Below, piece after piece: positions 47,049 to 56,035 of a stretch of DNA of 64,000 nt. Position numbers and translations under genes: made by a program. Source of the DNA: Mycoplasmatota bacterium (GTDB taxonomy: Bacteria > Bacillota_I > Bacilli_A > Haloplasmatales > Haloplasmataceae); contig CP074573.1 in assembly GCA_018394295.1 (NCBI GenBank), positions 1,054,001-1,118,000 of the forward strand, read 5' to 3'. Each line of letters begins with the position of its first letter. Positions within the stretch are counted from its first letter, which is position 1. Below the pieces are notes generated by a model that did not search any database, had not been told where the DNA came from, and saw only the letters and a list, made by a program, of their open reading frames with translations.

Positions 47049-47068
47049 CCTCATTTTAGTAAATGAGG
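47049..47068 (+). terminator. Terminator of tnpC
   Basis: CCTCATTT (47049-47056) pairs with AAATGAGG (47061-47068), followed by ATTTTTT and preceded by AAAAAAT. Confidence 0.75.
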
Positions 47069-47093
47069 ATTTTTTATGTGTGTTATATTTGAC

Positions 47094-48984
47094 GGTTCTT
47101 TCCAAAGTTATTGGATTTATAGTAAAAATTAATAGTAGACTTTATTTGCCTACTTTACTTAAATCTATCATTTTAATGATTCCAATAATAATACTTTAGA
47201 CCTCAGTAGATCAAATTTATTTCTGCCATACATAATCCTTTTTATAGATTTTAGTTTATTAACACTTCCTTCTACTAAACCGTTATTATAACTATACTTT
47301 ATGGCATTTTCTACGGCATCTTGGTCATTTTGTATACCATTAATGAAACTATCAATTTCCTGAATTTCAGATTCTCTTGCCCGTTTAATCCATTTACTTA
47401 AACTGTCTTCTGTATCTTCAAGTAACAAAAGTCTGAATTCTTTTAGTCTTTCAAAGAGTACTTTTATGTCTGGATATTTTTTGAAAAATTCATTCAATTG
47501 ATTCTCCGTGATCCCTTTTACCTTTTCAAGTGGTTTATATAATAATTTATTGATCAAACGTTTGTCTAAAAATTCTGTAGGTTCTTTTGTAGACGAGGTG
47601 TCTTTAGCTAAACGCTTTTCTTTTGAGATAAAAAATCTCAATCCATCTACAGTTCCTGTGTATCCTTTTTCCCTTATATGTTCTGTAATCTTCTTATATG
47701 TTATCCCATTAGCACGCATATCAATAACTTCATCTCTAAATGGCATTAGTTTACCATTTCGGCCTGTTCCATATTGTCCGTGCACAGGATTGAATTCACC
47801 TTTGAGATAAGTATCAATGCTTGTAGTGCTATATCCTGTTTTCTTTGATATGTCTCTTTTTGTATACCCTTTATTCCATAATTCTAGCACCTTATTTCTT
47901 TTCTGTTCCACTTTCGAAATGGCGTTGATGTGCTCTTTTCCACGTACAGTTATTTTCTCTTTAGGTATATCTTCTTCCTTCATTTTTATATATTTAGCAA
48001 CTGTTGTTGGTGAAACACCTAACTTATTTCCAATCGTATCATAGCTATTTCCTTCCTTTGCATATAAACGCCTGGCTTCAATAATTTTTTCTCTACGGCT
48101 TAAACCACAAAGATAATCATAACGTTTCTTTCCATCTTGTGATATGAGTGGTATTTCAATGCGACCTGTAATTATTCGTTTCATATACTTTGATATGGAT
48201 TTCACTAAATTTTTAACTAAATGAAAACGATCACTTACCTGAGTGGCTTTAGGATGAGCGTCTGCAATAGCCGAGCGATAAGTTGTTGAGCCGTCACGTG
48301 AGACGAGTTTAATATTTGGAAACGTAGTAAGCCATTCCGTAACTTTCATACTATCTCTTGATTCTAATAAGTCTATAATACATTTAGTTTCAATATCTAC
48401 CATAATTGTTCCATATGATTTTCTCTTTTTTATCGCAAAGTCATCTATACAGACATATTTAACTTCACTCTTGTTTATGACTAGAGTTTTTTTTTAGGTA
48501 ATTACAAATTGAGCTTTTCTTGATTTCAACGGTCGTATCTGAAAGGTATTTTGCCGCCGATATAGAACTTTGAGTCAAAGAAACTCGTATAATTTCATCA
48601 ATTAATCTTTTCGTTTTCTTGCCTTTTTGATCAATAAAACCAAAGCTTTCTGAAAATGTATACTTCTTACAATTTGGATTTGTACAGAACATATTTTTAT
48701 TTTTTAGTGCAATAACAACTTTTTTCCCCTGTAATGGCAAGTCCTGAAAGCTTTTATTGTATCTAGAATGTACTTTTGTACTTTCCTCTCCGCATAGAGG
48801 ACATGGGAGTGACTCCTTATTTGATTTTACATTAATGTATAAAGTATCATCAATTAACTCATGTGATATGTAATCAAGACTTTCGTCAAGCATTTTAATT
48901 ATTTCGTCCATAAGGTACCTCCACTTTTGATACCTTTATTATAACATATTTTTACATAAAATTCCAATAACTTTGGAAAGAACC
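47094..48984 (-). mobile_element. ISL3-family insertion sequence nested in the IS66 right end
   Basis: Perfect 22-bp terminal inverted repeats (47094-47115 and 48963-48984, beginning GGTTCTTTCCAAAG) bound the element. They are flanked by the 8-bp target duplication TATTTGAC (47086-47093 and 48985-48992), which belongs to the IS66 terminal repeat. Both 8-bp duplication and GG-starting repeats fit ISL3. The single transposase gene runs on the minus strand and is split by a frameshift. Confidence 0.95.
47168..48911 (-). pseudogene. ISL3-family transposase, split by a one-base frameshift
   Basis: The upstream piece (48911 to 48465, 148 aa) has the zinc-finger CPLCGEES...CTNPNCK and ends at NYLKK. 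The sequence resumes in another frame as VKYVCIDDFAIKKRKSYGT (first catalytic Asp) and continues into a 411-aa frame (start 48403) with VSRDGSTTYRSAIADAHPKA and the C-terminal GLVEGSVNKLKSIKR (catalytic Glu). The break lies in A9 (48487-48495); A8 would give one open frame of about 580 aa. Transposition would need restoration or slippage. Confidence 0.88.
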
Positions 48985-49019
48985 TATTTGACGCTTACTT
49001 TATTACTAATGATGTAAAA

Positions 49020-49051
49020 AAGTTAGAAACGTAAATTTACGATTCTAACTT
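49020..49051 (-). terminator. Terminator of the 49.2-50.5 kb membrane-protein gene
   Basis: A 16-bp stem with one mismatch (49020-49035 with 49036-49051). On the minus strand it is followed by TTTTTTAC. It lies just outside the IS66 target duplication. Confidence 0.75.
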
Positions 49052-49152
49052 TCTTTCTAAATAATAAAGAATTAGGCTGCTAATTAAGCAACCTCTTAAA
49101 CTTTATAATAATGTATTTTTTCTATCTAACTTAACTTAAAAAGTAATTATTT

Positions 49153-50538
49153 TTAATCTAAGCTAACTTTTTTAATCAATTCATAACTAAAAAAATCGTA
49201 AATATATAATGAATCATCTACTTCAATTATTATAGGAAAAAAATCTATAAGACCACATATATTTTTATCTATATATGAGTTAGTTATATAATTAAGTCGA
49301 TCTATTTTAAAATTATCAATAGATATAATTTCTTGATCAGAAAAATCAATCACTTTACAACCTATTGAGGTTGTATATAAAGTTGAGAAATCACCAGTAG
49401 AAAGATTTATTTTTATTAAAACCTGAGTATCGTCTATTGATTTTTTATAGAGTAGGTATATATTATTTTCAATCACTTTTGTAAGGAGTATTTGATCATT
49501 AAATTTATCAAATTTACTTGATAAGTTTGATACAAGCGTTACATTATTATCAGAATTTATTTTCACCAAATTTCCTTGTATAATAGCATAAACATCTTCA
49601 CCTGAGGCAGCTAATGGTGTAAAATAATCAAAAAAGGGTGATTTATTTCTGTAAATTAGGTTATTATTACTATCTAATACTTGAAAATAAGTCTCGTTTA
49701 TATTAGTTACATCAAATGATACAAGAAATTCATCATCTTTAAACATGCAAACTTCTCGATTTTCTATTTTCGATATTTCACAGTTAAATCGATCAATATT
49801 TTCTTCAGTATTTGCAATTTTAGTATAGGATGAGTGATTAAATAAGTATACCACATCATCTATAGTATGAATATAATTATAACGTTTAGTAGTGATTTTA
49901 GTTATCTGTTTATCTGAGAATGAATATAAATAGATTCCGTCATATCTTGTATAATAAAGTCCATTCTGATTTACAGACATGCTTAAATTTGATTTATACG
50001 TAGTTTTTCCAGTTGTGTAATATAATTGGTCTGCATTAATAATGTCTTTTTTATCACTACTATCTTTATTCATTTCATAAATCTTATCATGATCAAAATA
50101 ATAGATTTTATCATTATAGACGGTAACTAAATTACCTGAATTTGAGGAACCTATATCATACTGAATATGATAAATTGGTGGTCTATTCATTAGATTTTTA
50201 TAATTATATAGTTTCCATAATTTTACACTAAAAATTAGATATATAATAATAAAAATAATTGTGACAATAATATAAGTTTTCTTATTTAATTTCATCGTTC
50301 CAATAATATCAGAAATTACATAAATTAATAAAATGATGGAAAAATGATCCAAATACATAGTATACTTATTTGAAATAACAGTATCATATAATAATAAACT
50401 GATAATTGCTATACCAAATAAAATATCAAGGAAATAAGTAATTCTTTTTTCTTTTTTAGTTTTATCTTTACAATAACATAATTGTTTAATAATGATTATA
50501 AAAAAAATTAGTAACGGGATAAGAAAATAATATACCAT
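49153..50538 (-). CDS. Unrecognised membrane protein with an extracytoplasmic propeller-like domain
   Basis: 461 residues. About four transmembrane segments occupy residues 1-112. A beta-rich domain of about 350 residues follows, made of short repeated units such as VTVYNDKIYYFDHDKIYEMN, NGLYYTRYDGIYLYSF and GEDVYAIIQGNLVKIN, which look like blades of a beta-propeller (DUF5050-like). The signature is only structural; I know no function. The gene is monocistronic, between the IS66 element and the RsmC-like gene. An envelope sensor or ligand-binding role is possible. Confidence 0.7.
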   Translation of the reverse strand: MVYYFLIPLLIFFIIIIKQLCYCKDKTKKEKRITYFLDILFGIAIISLLLYDTVISNKYTMYLDHFSIILLIYVISDIIGTMKLNKKTYIIVTIIFIIIYLIFSVKLWKLYNYKNLMNRPPIYHIQYDIGSSNSGNLVTVYNDKIYYFDHDKIYEMNKDSSDKKDIINADQLYYTTGKTTYKSNLSMSVNQNGLYYTRYDGIYLYSFSDKQITKITTKRYNYIHTIDDVVYLFNHSSYTKIANTEENIDRFNCEISKIENREVCMFKDDEFLVSFDVTNINETYFQVLDSNNNLIYRNKSPFFDYFTPLAASGEDVYAIIQGNLVKINSDNNVTLVSNLSSKFDKFNDQILLTKVIENNIYLLYKKSIDDTQVLIKINLSTGDFSTLYTTSIGCKVIDFSDQEIISIDNFKIDRLNYITNSYIDKNICGLIDFFPIIIEVDDSLYIYDFFSYELIKKVSLD

Positions 50539-50809
50539 ATAACCCCTCCATATTATTTTTCATGTTTTAAAGTCATTGTAACACAAAACTCATTAAATAT
50601 ATAGAGATTTTTAATGATGTGTTCAGAGTTTTATTTTTAATTTTTTTGATTTTATTACCCTCTTCATCCATAGACATTAATTCTATGAATTATTAGCATG
50701 AAAAAGACTCATTAAAAAACTATCAAGTGATTACTATTTATTTTTAGACAGGTTTGTTTTGTAAATAATATGTTATAATTATTATATAAAAATGAAAGCA
50801 GGTTACATC

Positions 50810-51427
50810 ATGTATAATATAACTATTTGGAATAATCAGATTATAATTGAAGGACTTGAAGGTGTTTTCTCGCCTAAAAACATAGATACAGGAACTAAAA
50901 CGATGTTAGATCAAATAGAACTTAGTACTGAAGATAAAGTATTAGATTTAGGGTGTGGAACAGGAGTTGTAGGAATTGCTGTTGCGAAGAAAATAGGTGG
51001 CAATAGGGTAGTTATGACTGATATAGATCAAAAAGCCATAGCTTGTAGTAAAAGAAATATTGAGTTAAATAATCTTTCTAACATAAAGTTAATACTATCA
51101 AGTGGTTTTGAAAATATCAAAGAAACTGATTTTACACTAATATTGAGTAATCCTCCATATCACACTGATTTTTCTGTAGCGAAAGAATTTATTGAGTCAG
51201 GTAAGAAGCACTTACAGATAGGTGGGAAAATGGTATTGGTTGTTAAGCGGTTAGATTGGTATAAAAATAAACTGTCTAGTATATTTGGTGGAGTTAAAGT
51301 TATTGAAGAAAATGGATATTATGTACTGATATCTGAAAAAAGGGATGTAAAAAATAGAACAAAAAAGAAAACAAAACCTATAAAGAAAAAACATCTAAAA
51401 AAGATTAATTCGAGTAAAAAAAAGTAA
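50810..51427 (+). CDS. RsmC-like SAM-dependent methyltransferase
   Basis: 205 residues. VLDLGCGTGVVGIAVAKK is SAM motif I, and LILSNPPYHTDFSVAKEFI contains the NPPY catalytic loop of N2-guanine or N6-adenine methyltransferases. The overall layout is that of the catalytic domain of RsmC (16S rRNA G1207). A Lys-rich tail (about 30 residues, KKKTKPIKKKHLKK) may bind RNA. ATG 50810 is seven bases after AGCAGG; ATG 50792 lacks a site. The MazG-like gene follows by 19 bases. Confidence 0.82.
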   Translation: MYNITIWNNQIIIEGLEGVFSPKNIDTGTKTMLDQIELSTEDKVLDLGCGTGVVGIAVAKKIGGNRVVMTDIDQKAIACSKRNIELNNLSNIKLILSSGFENIKETDFTLILSNPPYHTDFSVAKEFIESGKKHLQIGGKMVLVVKRLDWYKNKLSSIFGGVKVIEENGYYVLISEKRDVKNRTKKKTKPIKKKHLKKINSSKKK

Positions 51428-51446
51428 AATAGTGGGGAGATTGAAA

Positions 51447-51733
51447 ATGGATAATATTCAAAAGGTGATCTATGAGAATAAAGTTACTAAAGGATTTAAT
51501 ACAACAAATATTGAGTTAGAATTTTGTCTTATCCATGGTGAATTAGCAGAAGCTTTTGAAGCATATAAAAAAAAGATGCCTACTGTGAAGAATTAGCAGA
51601 TGTCGCTATATATTTATATGGTCTATCTGAAATATTGGGCTATGACCTTAATGAGGAAATAAGAAAAAAAGTTGAAATAAATAAAAGTCGTGTATATGAG
51701 AATGTAAATGGAGTTACTGTTAGAAAAAAGTAA
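51447..51733 (+). pseudogene. MazG-like nucleotide pyrophosphohydrolase, frameshifted at an A8 run
   Basis: ATG 51447 behind GGGGAG opens a frame reading FCLIHGELAEAFEAYKKK, the first half of the MazG helix-EExxE site, then stops at 51597. In the -1 frame the sequence continues as DAYCEELADVAIYLYGLSE and runs to TAA 51731-51733. The break is A8 followed by G (51567-51574). One missing A, or a -1 slip on A_AAA_AAG, would give a normal 96-aa MazG-like protein. It belongs with the methyltransferase gene upstream and ends at a strong terminator. Confidence 0.82.
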
Positions 51734-51757
51734 GTTATTAGATTTATAGAACTATAA

Positions 51758-51790
51758 AAAAACCAGCATGATGAATTGATGCTGGTTTTT
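51758..51790. terminator. Bidirectional terminator
   Basis: A 12-bp stem (51758-51769 with 51779-51790, AAAAACCAGCAT) with A/T runs on both sides. It lies between the MazG-like gene (+) and the MATE gene (-). Confidence 0.85.
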
Positions 51791-51825
51791 ATCATATTAT
51801 TAAATAGATTTATAAAATAATAGTA

Positions 51826-53196
51826 TTAGATTCCTTCTTCTAAGGTGGTGTTCATATTAGTCATCCATTTTCTTTTTGAGAAAAGAATTAATCCAACGCC
51901 CATTCTAAATAATTCTTCCAATGATACAAAGAAGTACACCCATTGGATAGGAAGATTTGTAAAAGTGTAAATAGCTATACCTACAGGGACACCAATACAC
52001 CACATACCTATCATCTCTAGAACAAGTATAATCTTAGTATTACCTCCGCTTCTTAAGATACCACCAGCGATTATCATATTAGATACTTTAATCCACAGAA
52101 TAATTGCGAATATATTAAGTATTTTTAATGCGAATTCTTTAGATTCAGGAGTTATTTTCATAAGGTCAATATAATAACGACCAAATAGTGCGACTATAAT
52201 TCCAATAATAACTGAAAATATTATTCCAAGTGTAATAAAGTTCTTACCATATGAGTAGGCTTTATCATTCTTTCCTTCTCCAAGTAAATTACCAATCATT
52301 ATACCAGAAGCTGCCCCTATCCCTGACATTAACCCAAAGGATAAGCCCTGAATAGGGAATGTGGCGATCATTGCCGCAGATTGTGCGCCACCTATATGAC
52401 CATATATTCCTGAAAATACTGAATCACCAACTGCCCATAAGGTTTCATTAATAAGAAGGGGGAGCATGGTGATGGTAAATAATGATACTAACTTTTTATT
52501 AAATTTAAAAAAGTCTAGTATTTTTACGTTTAGTAAATTTTTTCGATGGAATATAGCTAATATAAGGATACATTCTATGAATCTACTAATTGTCGTAGCT
52601 ATTGCAGCACCTTGTACACCCATTCCATTTATTCCAGCAAAACCAAAAATCAGAATATAATTTAAAAGGGTGTTCAAAATAACTGAAATAAACCCAGTAA
52701 TCATCGGTGTTTTAGCGTCTCCACAACTTCTAAGAATTGCAGCAAATGAATTAACAATCACTACAGGAATTAGACTAAGAGAAATTATTCTCATGTAATC
52801 AGCGCCTAGGGGGATTGCGGCTGTATCTTTTGTATAAAGACCCATGATAAAATGTGGAAATAGAACTGATAATAGGATTGTTATTAGTGCTAAGATACTA
52901 GCATATGATAGTGTTATTCCTAACACATTCCCGATTTTCTTCTTATTTCCACCACCCCAGAATTGTGAGGCGTAGATAGACGTTGCTGAAGTTATACCTG
53001 CTAAACCCAGCAAAAAGATAAAAGATAATTTACTACCATAACCAATAGCGTTAATTGCAGTATCAGCAGTATCTCCAATTCGACCAACCATAACCTGATC
53101 AATCATACTTAGTGAAGTTTGAATAATACTTTGAATTGTAATCGGGATAGCAATATAGGATAGTTTTTTCATAAAGTGTTTATCTAGGTGTATCAT
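51826..53196 (-). CDS. MATE-family multidrug efflux transporter
   Basis: 456 residues with about twelve membrane segments. SIIQTSLSMIDQVMVGRIGD near the N-terminus and the internal repeat MLPLLINETLWAVGDSVFSG are typical of MATE exporters (DinF/NorM superfamily), driven by Na+ or H+ gradients. GGAG lies about nine bases before ATG 53196, which overlaps the end of the regulator gene by 17 bases. It forms an operon with the TrmB-type regulator, suggesting substrate-responsive control of export. The substrate is unknown. Confidence 0.92.
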   Translation of the reverse strand: MIHLDKHFMKKLSYIAIPITIQSIIQTSLSMIDQVMVGRIGDTADTAINAIGYGSKLSFIFLLGLAGITSATSIYASQFWGGGNKKKIGNVLGITLSYASILALITILLSVLFPHFIMGLYTKDTAAIPLGADYMRIISLSLIPVVIVNSFAAILRSCGDAKTPMITGFISVILNTLLNYILIFGFAGINGMGVQGAAIATTISRFIECILILAIFHRKNLLNVKILDFFKFNKKLVSLFTITMLPLLINETLWAVGDSVFSGIYGHIGGAQSAAMIATFPIQGLSFGLMSGIGAASGIMIGNLLGEGKNDKAYSYGKNFITLGIIFSVIIGIIVALFGRYYIDLMKITPESKEFALKILNIFAIILWIKVSNMIIAGGILRSGGNTKIILVLEMIGMWCIGVPVGIAIYTFTNLPIQWVYFFVSLEELFRMGVGLILFSKRKWMTNMNTTLEEGI

Positions 53197-53983
53197 CAGA
53201 AAAATTCTCCTTTTCCATTAGTGTATTTAATACAATATTTTTATCAAATAGATCTTCACCATATTTTTCTTTCAATTTCATAAGGTAGATATCATGATGG
53301 ATGTGTTCAGAGATTATTTGGACTAATAGTTTGTTGTAACTGAAAGTTCCGATGTAATCCTCATCCATTCCTTTACTAGCAACTAACACCTCCTTATAAT
53401 CAACTACTAACATTAATCTTGTGTTAGCACCACATTCACATACATTAATTCCATGACTATAAAATTCAATAGGAATTCCTGTAAAATCAAGAGCTGAGAA
53501 GGAAAACATGACAATTCTCACACCTCTTTTTAGGGCATCATGAATATCTTCTTTAAATAACTCTACATCAAAGTCAGTGTTCATATAAATCTCTTTAGTA
53601 GAATTTTTTATCATCTCACTCATGTGAGTTATGATGTTTTTCTTTCCTTTTATGTTCTTATATTCATCATTGATATTTTTCATTTGAATATTCTTAAGTT
53701 CATCGATGAGTTCATCTGCAGAATTATTAAAATCATTTTTAATATTCTCGATAAGATTTTTAGGATTTGAAGGGGAGTAAATTTTTGTATTCCCTGGAAC
53801 TAAAGTAATTGCTCCTTTATGATAAAGCGTATCAAGTGCAGCATAGACAGAAGATCTTGAGAGACCTAATATTCTTCCTAACTGATATCCACTCATATCG
53901 CCATGTTTTAATAAAGATAGATATACTTTACTCTCTGTTTTAGTGAAATTCAATTTTTCTAGATTGGTAATTAGATTGTCCAT
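53180..53983 (-). CDS. TrmB-family transcriptional regulator
   Basis: 267 residues. The N-terminal winged helix (about 1-75) reads LNFTKTESKVYLSLLKHGDM then GYQLGRILGLSRSSVYAALD. A coiled segment follows, then an effector domain (about 115-240) of the phospholipase-D-like fold found in TrmB regulators. GAAAGGAGG precedes ATG. It heads the operon with the MATE gene. The long palindrome at 54006-54042 overlapping its promoter is a likely autoregulatory operator. Confidence 0.88.
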   Translation of the reverse strand: MDNLITNLEKLNFTKTESKVYLSLLKHGDMSGYQLGRILGLSRSSVYAALDTLYHKGAITLVPGNTKIYSPSNPKNLIENIKNDFNNSADELIDELKNIQMKNINDEYKNIKGKKNIITHMSEMIKNSTKEIYMNTDFDVELFKEDIHDALKRGVRIVMFSFSALDFTGIPIEFYSHGINVCECGANTRLMLVVDYKEVLVASKGMDEDYIGTFSYNKLLVQIISEHIHHDIYLMKLKEKYGEDLFDKNIVLNTLMEKENFSDDTPR

Positions 53984-54005
53984 TCTGTCCCTCCTTTCAT
54001 CATTT

Positions 54006-54064
54006 GATAATATAGTAGTTCATAATGTACTACTATATTATCATAGGTAATTTTTTATGTCAAC
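54006..54064 (-). promoter_or_regulatory. Promoter and 37-bp palindromic operator of the TrmB-MATE operon
   Basis: The palindrome 54006-54042 has 14-bp perfect outer arms (GATAATATAGTAGT and its complement) and a centre at 54024 with only one non-symmetric pair. On the minus strand TTGACA (54059-54064) lies 16 bases before GATAAT (54037-54042). The operator therefore covers the -10 and the start point, a layout expected for a repressor. Confidence 0.72.
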
Positions 54065-54257
54065 AAACATTTGAACGAATAAAAAACCGCCATGACGGTT
54101 GTCTTTATTACGAGTCATAGTGAAATCACAACGGGTTTTTTCTATAATTTGTACGTCATGGAGAATATATTCAAAAGATTTACTAGAATGATTCATATGA
54201 ATTAATCAAAATAATATGGATAAAATAAAGTTAGATTATAAAAAAGGAGTAAATCAT

Positions 54258-54602
54258 ATGGGAATAATAGGAAATCTTAATAATCAAAATATGCAGGAAT
54301 GTATTAATACATGTATGCAATGTCTTCAAGCTTGTGAGGAATGCTTAACTTTGTGTATATCTGAACCTAATAAAGATGAAAAAGAACAATGTATGACTAT
54401 TCTTCGAGATTGTATTGATATTTGTGATATAGCAATTAAATACATGTCCAGGGGTAGTGTACACTCAAAACATATTTGTAAAGAATGTGCTGAAATCTGT
54501 GAGAAATGTGCCACAGAGTGTGAAAAAATGAGTGTTGATCATTGTCAAAAATGTGCAGATATTTGTAGAGCATGTGCAGAAATGTGTAAAAAAATGTTAT
54601 AG
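54258..54602 (+). CDS. Cysteine-rich four-helix-bundle copper-binding protein (Csp/DUF326-like)
   Basis: 114 residues with about 17 Cys spaced CxxC and CxxxC along helices (CINTCMQCLQACEECLTLC, HICKECAEICEKCATECEK, CQKCADICRACAEMCKK). This is the pattern of the DUF326/Csp copper-storage proteins, four-helix bundles that hold many Cu(I) ions. No signal peptide, so it is cytosolic (Csp3-like). AAAGGAG precedes ATG 54258. A perfect ATTCATATGAAT palindrome at 54191-54202 could be an operator. Its putative terminator is interrupted by the IS3 element. It lies opposite the CueP and two-component cluster. Confidence 0.85.
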   Translation: MGIIGNLNNQNMQECINTCMQCLQACEECLTLCISEPNKDEKEQCMTILRDCIDICDIAIKYMSRGSVHSKHICKECAEICEKCATECEKMSVDHCQKCADICRACAEMCKKML

Positions 54603-54604
54603 GA

Positions 54605-54625
54605 TATATAATAAAAAGAAGCAAA
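54605..54625 (+). repeat. Left arm of a 21-bp inverted repeat flanking the IS3 (former terminator of csp)
   Basis: This 21-base arm, ending AAAAAGAAGCAAA, is the perfect reverse complement of 56089-56109. It starts just after the csp stop. The two arms would make a strong terminator if the 1.4-kb IS3 element between them were removed. Confidence 0.75.
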
Positions 54626-54635
54626 GAGTTAAAAT

Positions 54636-54688
54636 ATACCCTATAGTGTGGACACTTTGAAAAAGAAAGTGTTCCCTCTATAGGGTAT
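54636..54688 (+). terminator. Hairpin in the IS3 left end
   Basis: ATACCCTATAG (54636-54646) pairs with CTATAGGGTAT (54678-54688), with a nested ACACTTT/AAAGTGT stem, then TTTTTG. It should block read-in of outside transcription to the transposase. Confidence 0.7.
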
Positions 54689-54734
54689 TTTTGTATGTTA
54701 TAATAATTTTAGTGTGTATTAAGGAGAAGAGGAT

Positions 54735-55298
54735 ATGAGCATTAATGTATTTAATGAAACAGAAATTGAACTAATAAAAAATAATCCAAATGTTAAGCGT
54801 GTGTCAAGTAAATCTATTACTTATACCCTTGAATTCAAGATTGACTTTATGCATGAATATAGAGGCGGAAAATTACCACGTCAAATATTTATTGAACATG
54901 GTTTTGATGTTGATATTATAGGGATGAAACGAATAGAACAATGTGCAACTAGATGGAAGAGACTTTATAATGACGGAGGCGTTGTTTCACTTGATGATTC
55001 CCGTAAAGATAATCGAGGAAGATATAAGCATGAAATTCAAACCGAAGAACAAGAGATTGAGAAATTAAAGGCTAAAATTGCTTTAATAGAAATGGAAAAT
55101 GATATGTTAAAAAAGCTCGACGAAAGCGAAAGGAGGAATGGGAAAGAAATAAGAAAAAGTGATAAATTTGAGATGATCAAAAAGTCATCCATAAATCTAG
55201 AAGACCAGGAATACAAGATTATTTATGTAGTGTGGCAGAAGTATCAAGAAGTGGTTACTATAACTACCATTCAGAAAAATCAAAGAAGAATAGAATGA
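54735..55298 (+). CDS. IS3-family OrfA (helix-turn-helix and leucine-zipper part)
   Basis: 187 residues. KSITYTLEFKIDFMHEYRGG and the following basic helices form the DNA-binding part. EEQEIEKLKAKIALIEMEND then MLKKLDES is the leucine-zipper coiled coil typical of IS3 OrfA. AAGGAG precedes ATG. It overlaps orfB in the -1 frame. The orfB frame is open from about 55171, and C_AAA_AAG at 55178-55184 is a plausible slip site for making OrfAB. Confidence 0.85.
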   Translation: MSINVFNETEIELIKNNPNVKRVSSKSITYTLEFKIDFMHEYRGGKLPRQIFIEHGFDVDIIGMKRIEQCATRWKRLYNDGGVVSLDDSRKDNRGRYKHEIQTEEQEIEKLKAKIALIEMENDMLKKLDESERRNGKEIRKSDKFEMIKKSSINLEDQEYKIIYVVWQKYQEVVTITTIQKNQRRIE

Positions 55299-56035
55299 AA
55301 AAGGAACAAAATGATAAGAAAAGATTTAAACTCATCAAGGAAGTATTTGAGGTTGGAAAGAAAAAGTATGGTGCTAAACAAATTAAGATGCATTTAAAGG
55401 AAAACATGAATTTGAAGTCCATTAGAAGAATTATGAGTAAATATGGTCTAGTATGTAAAATACGTAGACAGGATCCTTATAAGCAGATGTTAAAAGCAGA
55501 TCAAAACCATAGAGTACACAAGAATCATTTAAATAGAAACTTTGATCAGCAGTCTCCATATAAGGTGTTACTGACTGATATTACGTATATAAGGTATAAT
55601 AATAGATTCGCATATTTATCTACCATATTAGATGGTAGTACGAAAGAATTAGTTGCTTATAAGGTATCAAATAATCTTAAAATTGACTTTGTATTGGATA
55701 CAGTTAAAGAATTAGACAATATAAACTTACCCGAAAATGCCATTATACATTCGGACCAAGGAAGTCATTATACAAGTCCTAAATTCTCAAAAGAAGTGAG
55801 GTCAAGAAACTTACTTCAATCAATGTCTCGTAGAGGTAACTGTTGGGATAATGCACCTATAGAATCGTTCTTTGGCCATATGAAAGACTATATAGACTTT
55901 TCAGAATGTAAAACATTAAAAGATGTAGAACTAAAAATAGATGATTATATGTACTATTACAATCACCAAAGATATCAGTGGAAACTAAATAAGCTGACTC
56001 CTATTGAATTCAGGAATCAGCTTAAAGCAGCATAA
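55232..56035 (+). CDS. IS3-family OrfB (DDE integrase domain)
   Basis: 267 residues from the first usable start; as part of an OrfAB fusion it would begin near 55171 (VIHKSRRPGIQDYLCSVAEV). The catalytic residues are in LLTDITYIR, IIHSDQGSHYTS and APIESFFGHMK. YNHQRYQWKLNKLTPIEFR is the normal C-terminus. No breaks are seen. This copy is probably active, unlike the IS66 and ISL3 elements. Confidence 0.9.
   Translation: MAEVSRSGYYNYHSEKSKKNRMKKEQNDKKRFKLIKEVFEVGKKKYGAKQIKMHLKENMNLKSIRRIMSKYGLVCKIRRQDPYKQMLKADQNHRVHKNHLNRNFDQQSPYKVLLTDITYIRYNNRFAYLSTILDGSTKELVAYKVSNNLKIDFVLDTVKELDNINLPENAIIHSDQGSHYTSPKFSKEVRSRNLLQSMSRRGNCWDNAPIESFFGHMKDYIDFSECKTLKDVELKIDDYMYYYNHQRYQWKLNKLTPIEFRNQLKAA

Larger units (their letters stand above)
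44659..48998 (+). mobile_element. IS66-family insertion sequence (decayed), containing a nested ISL3
   Basis: The left end is GTAAGCGTACAATATAGCAC at 44659. The right end, restored by removing the nested element, reads in reverse complement GTAAGCGTCAAATATAACAC and finishes at 48998. Both are flanked by the perfect 8-bp target duplication TTTATTAC (44651-44658 and 48999-49006). The tnpA-tnpB-tnpC order is standard for IS66. tnpB has one frameshift and tnpC two, so the element is no longer autonomous. The right end is split by the ISL3 element at 47094-48984. Confidence 0.93.

Noticed and set aside
47508-47810. 100-codon frame opposite the ISL3 transposase
   Set aside because: Antisense shadow; the minus-strand frame carries the transposase motifs.
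53180-53983. Phospholipase D activity of the TrmB-type regulator
   Set aside because: The C-terminal domain resembles the PLD fold but lacks HxK catalytic motifs; effector binding is the family role.
54086-54105. Short AACCG/CGGTT hairpin downstream of nothing
   Set aside because: Only five to six pairs; it lies between divergent genes, so it is unlikely to be a functional terminator.
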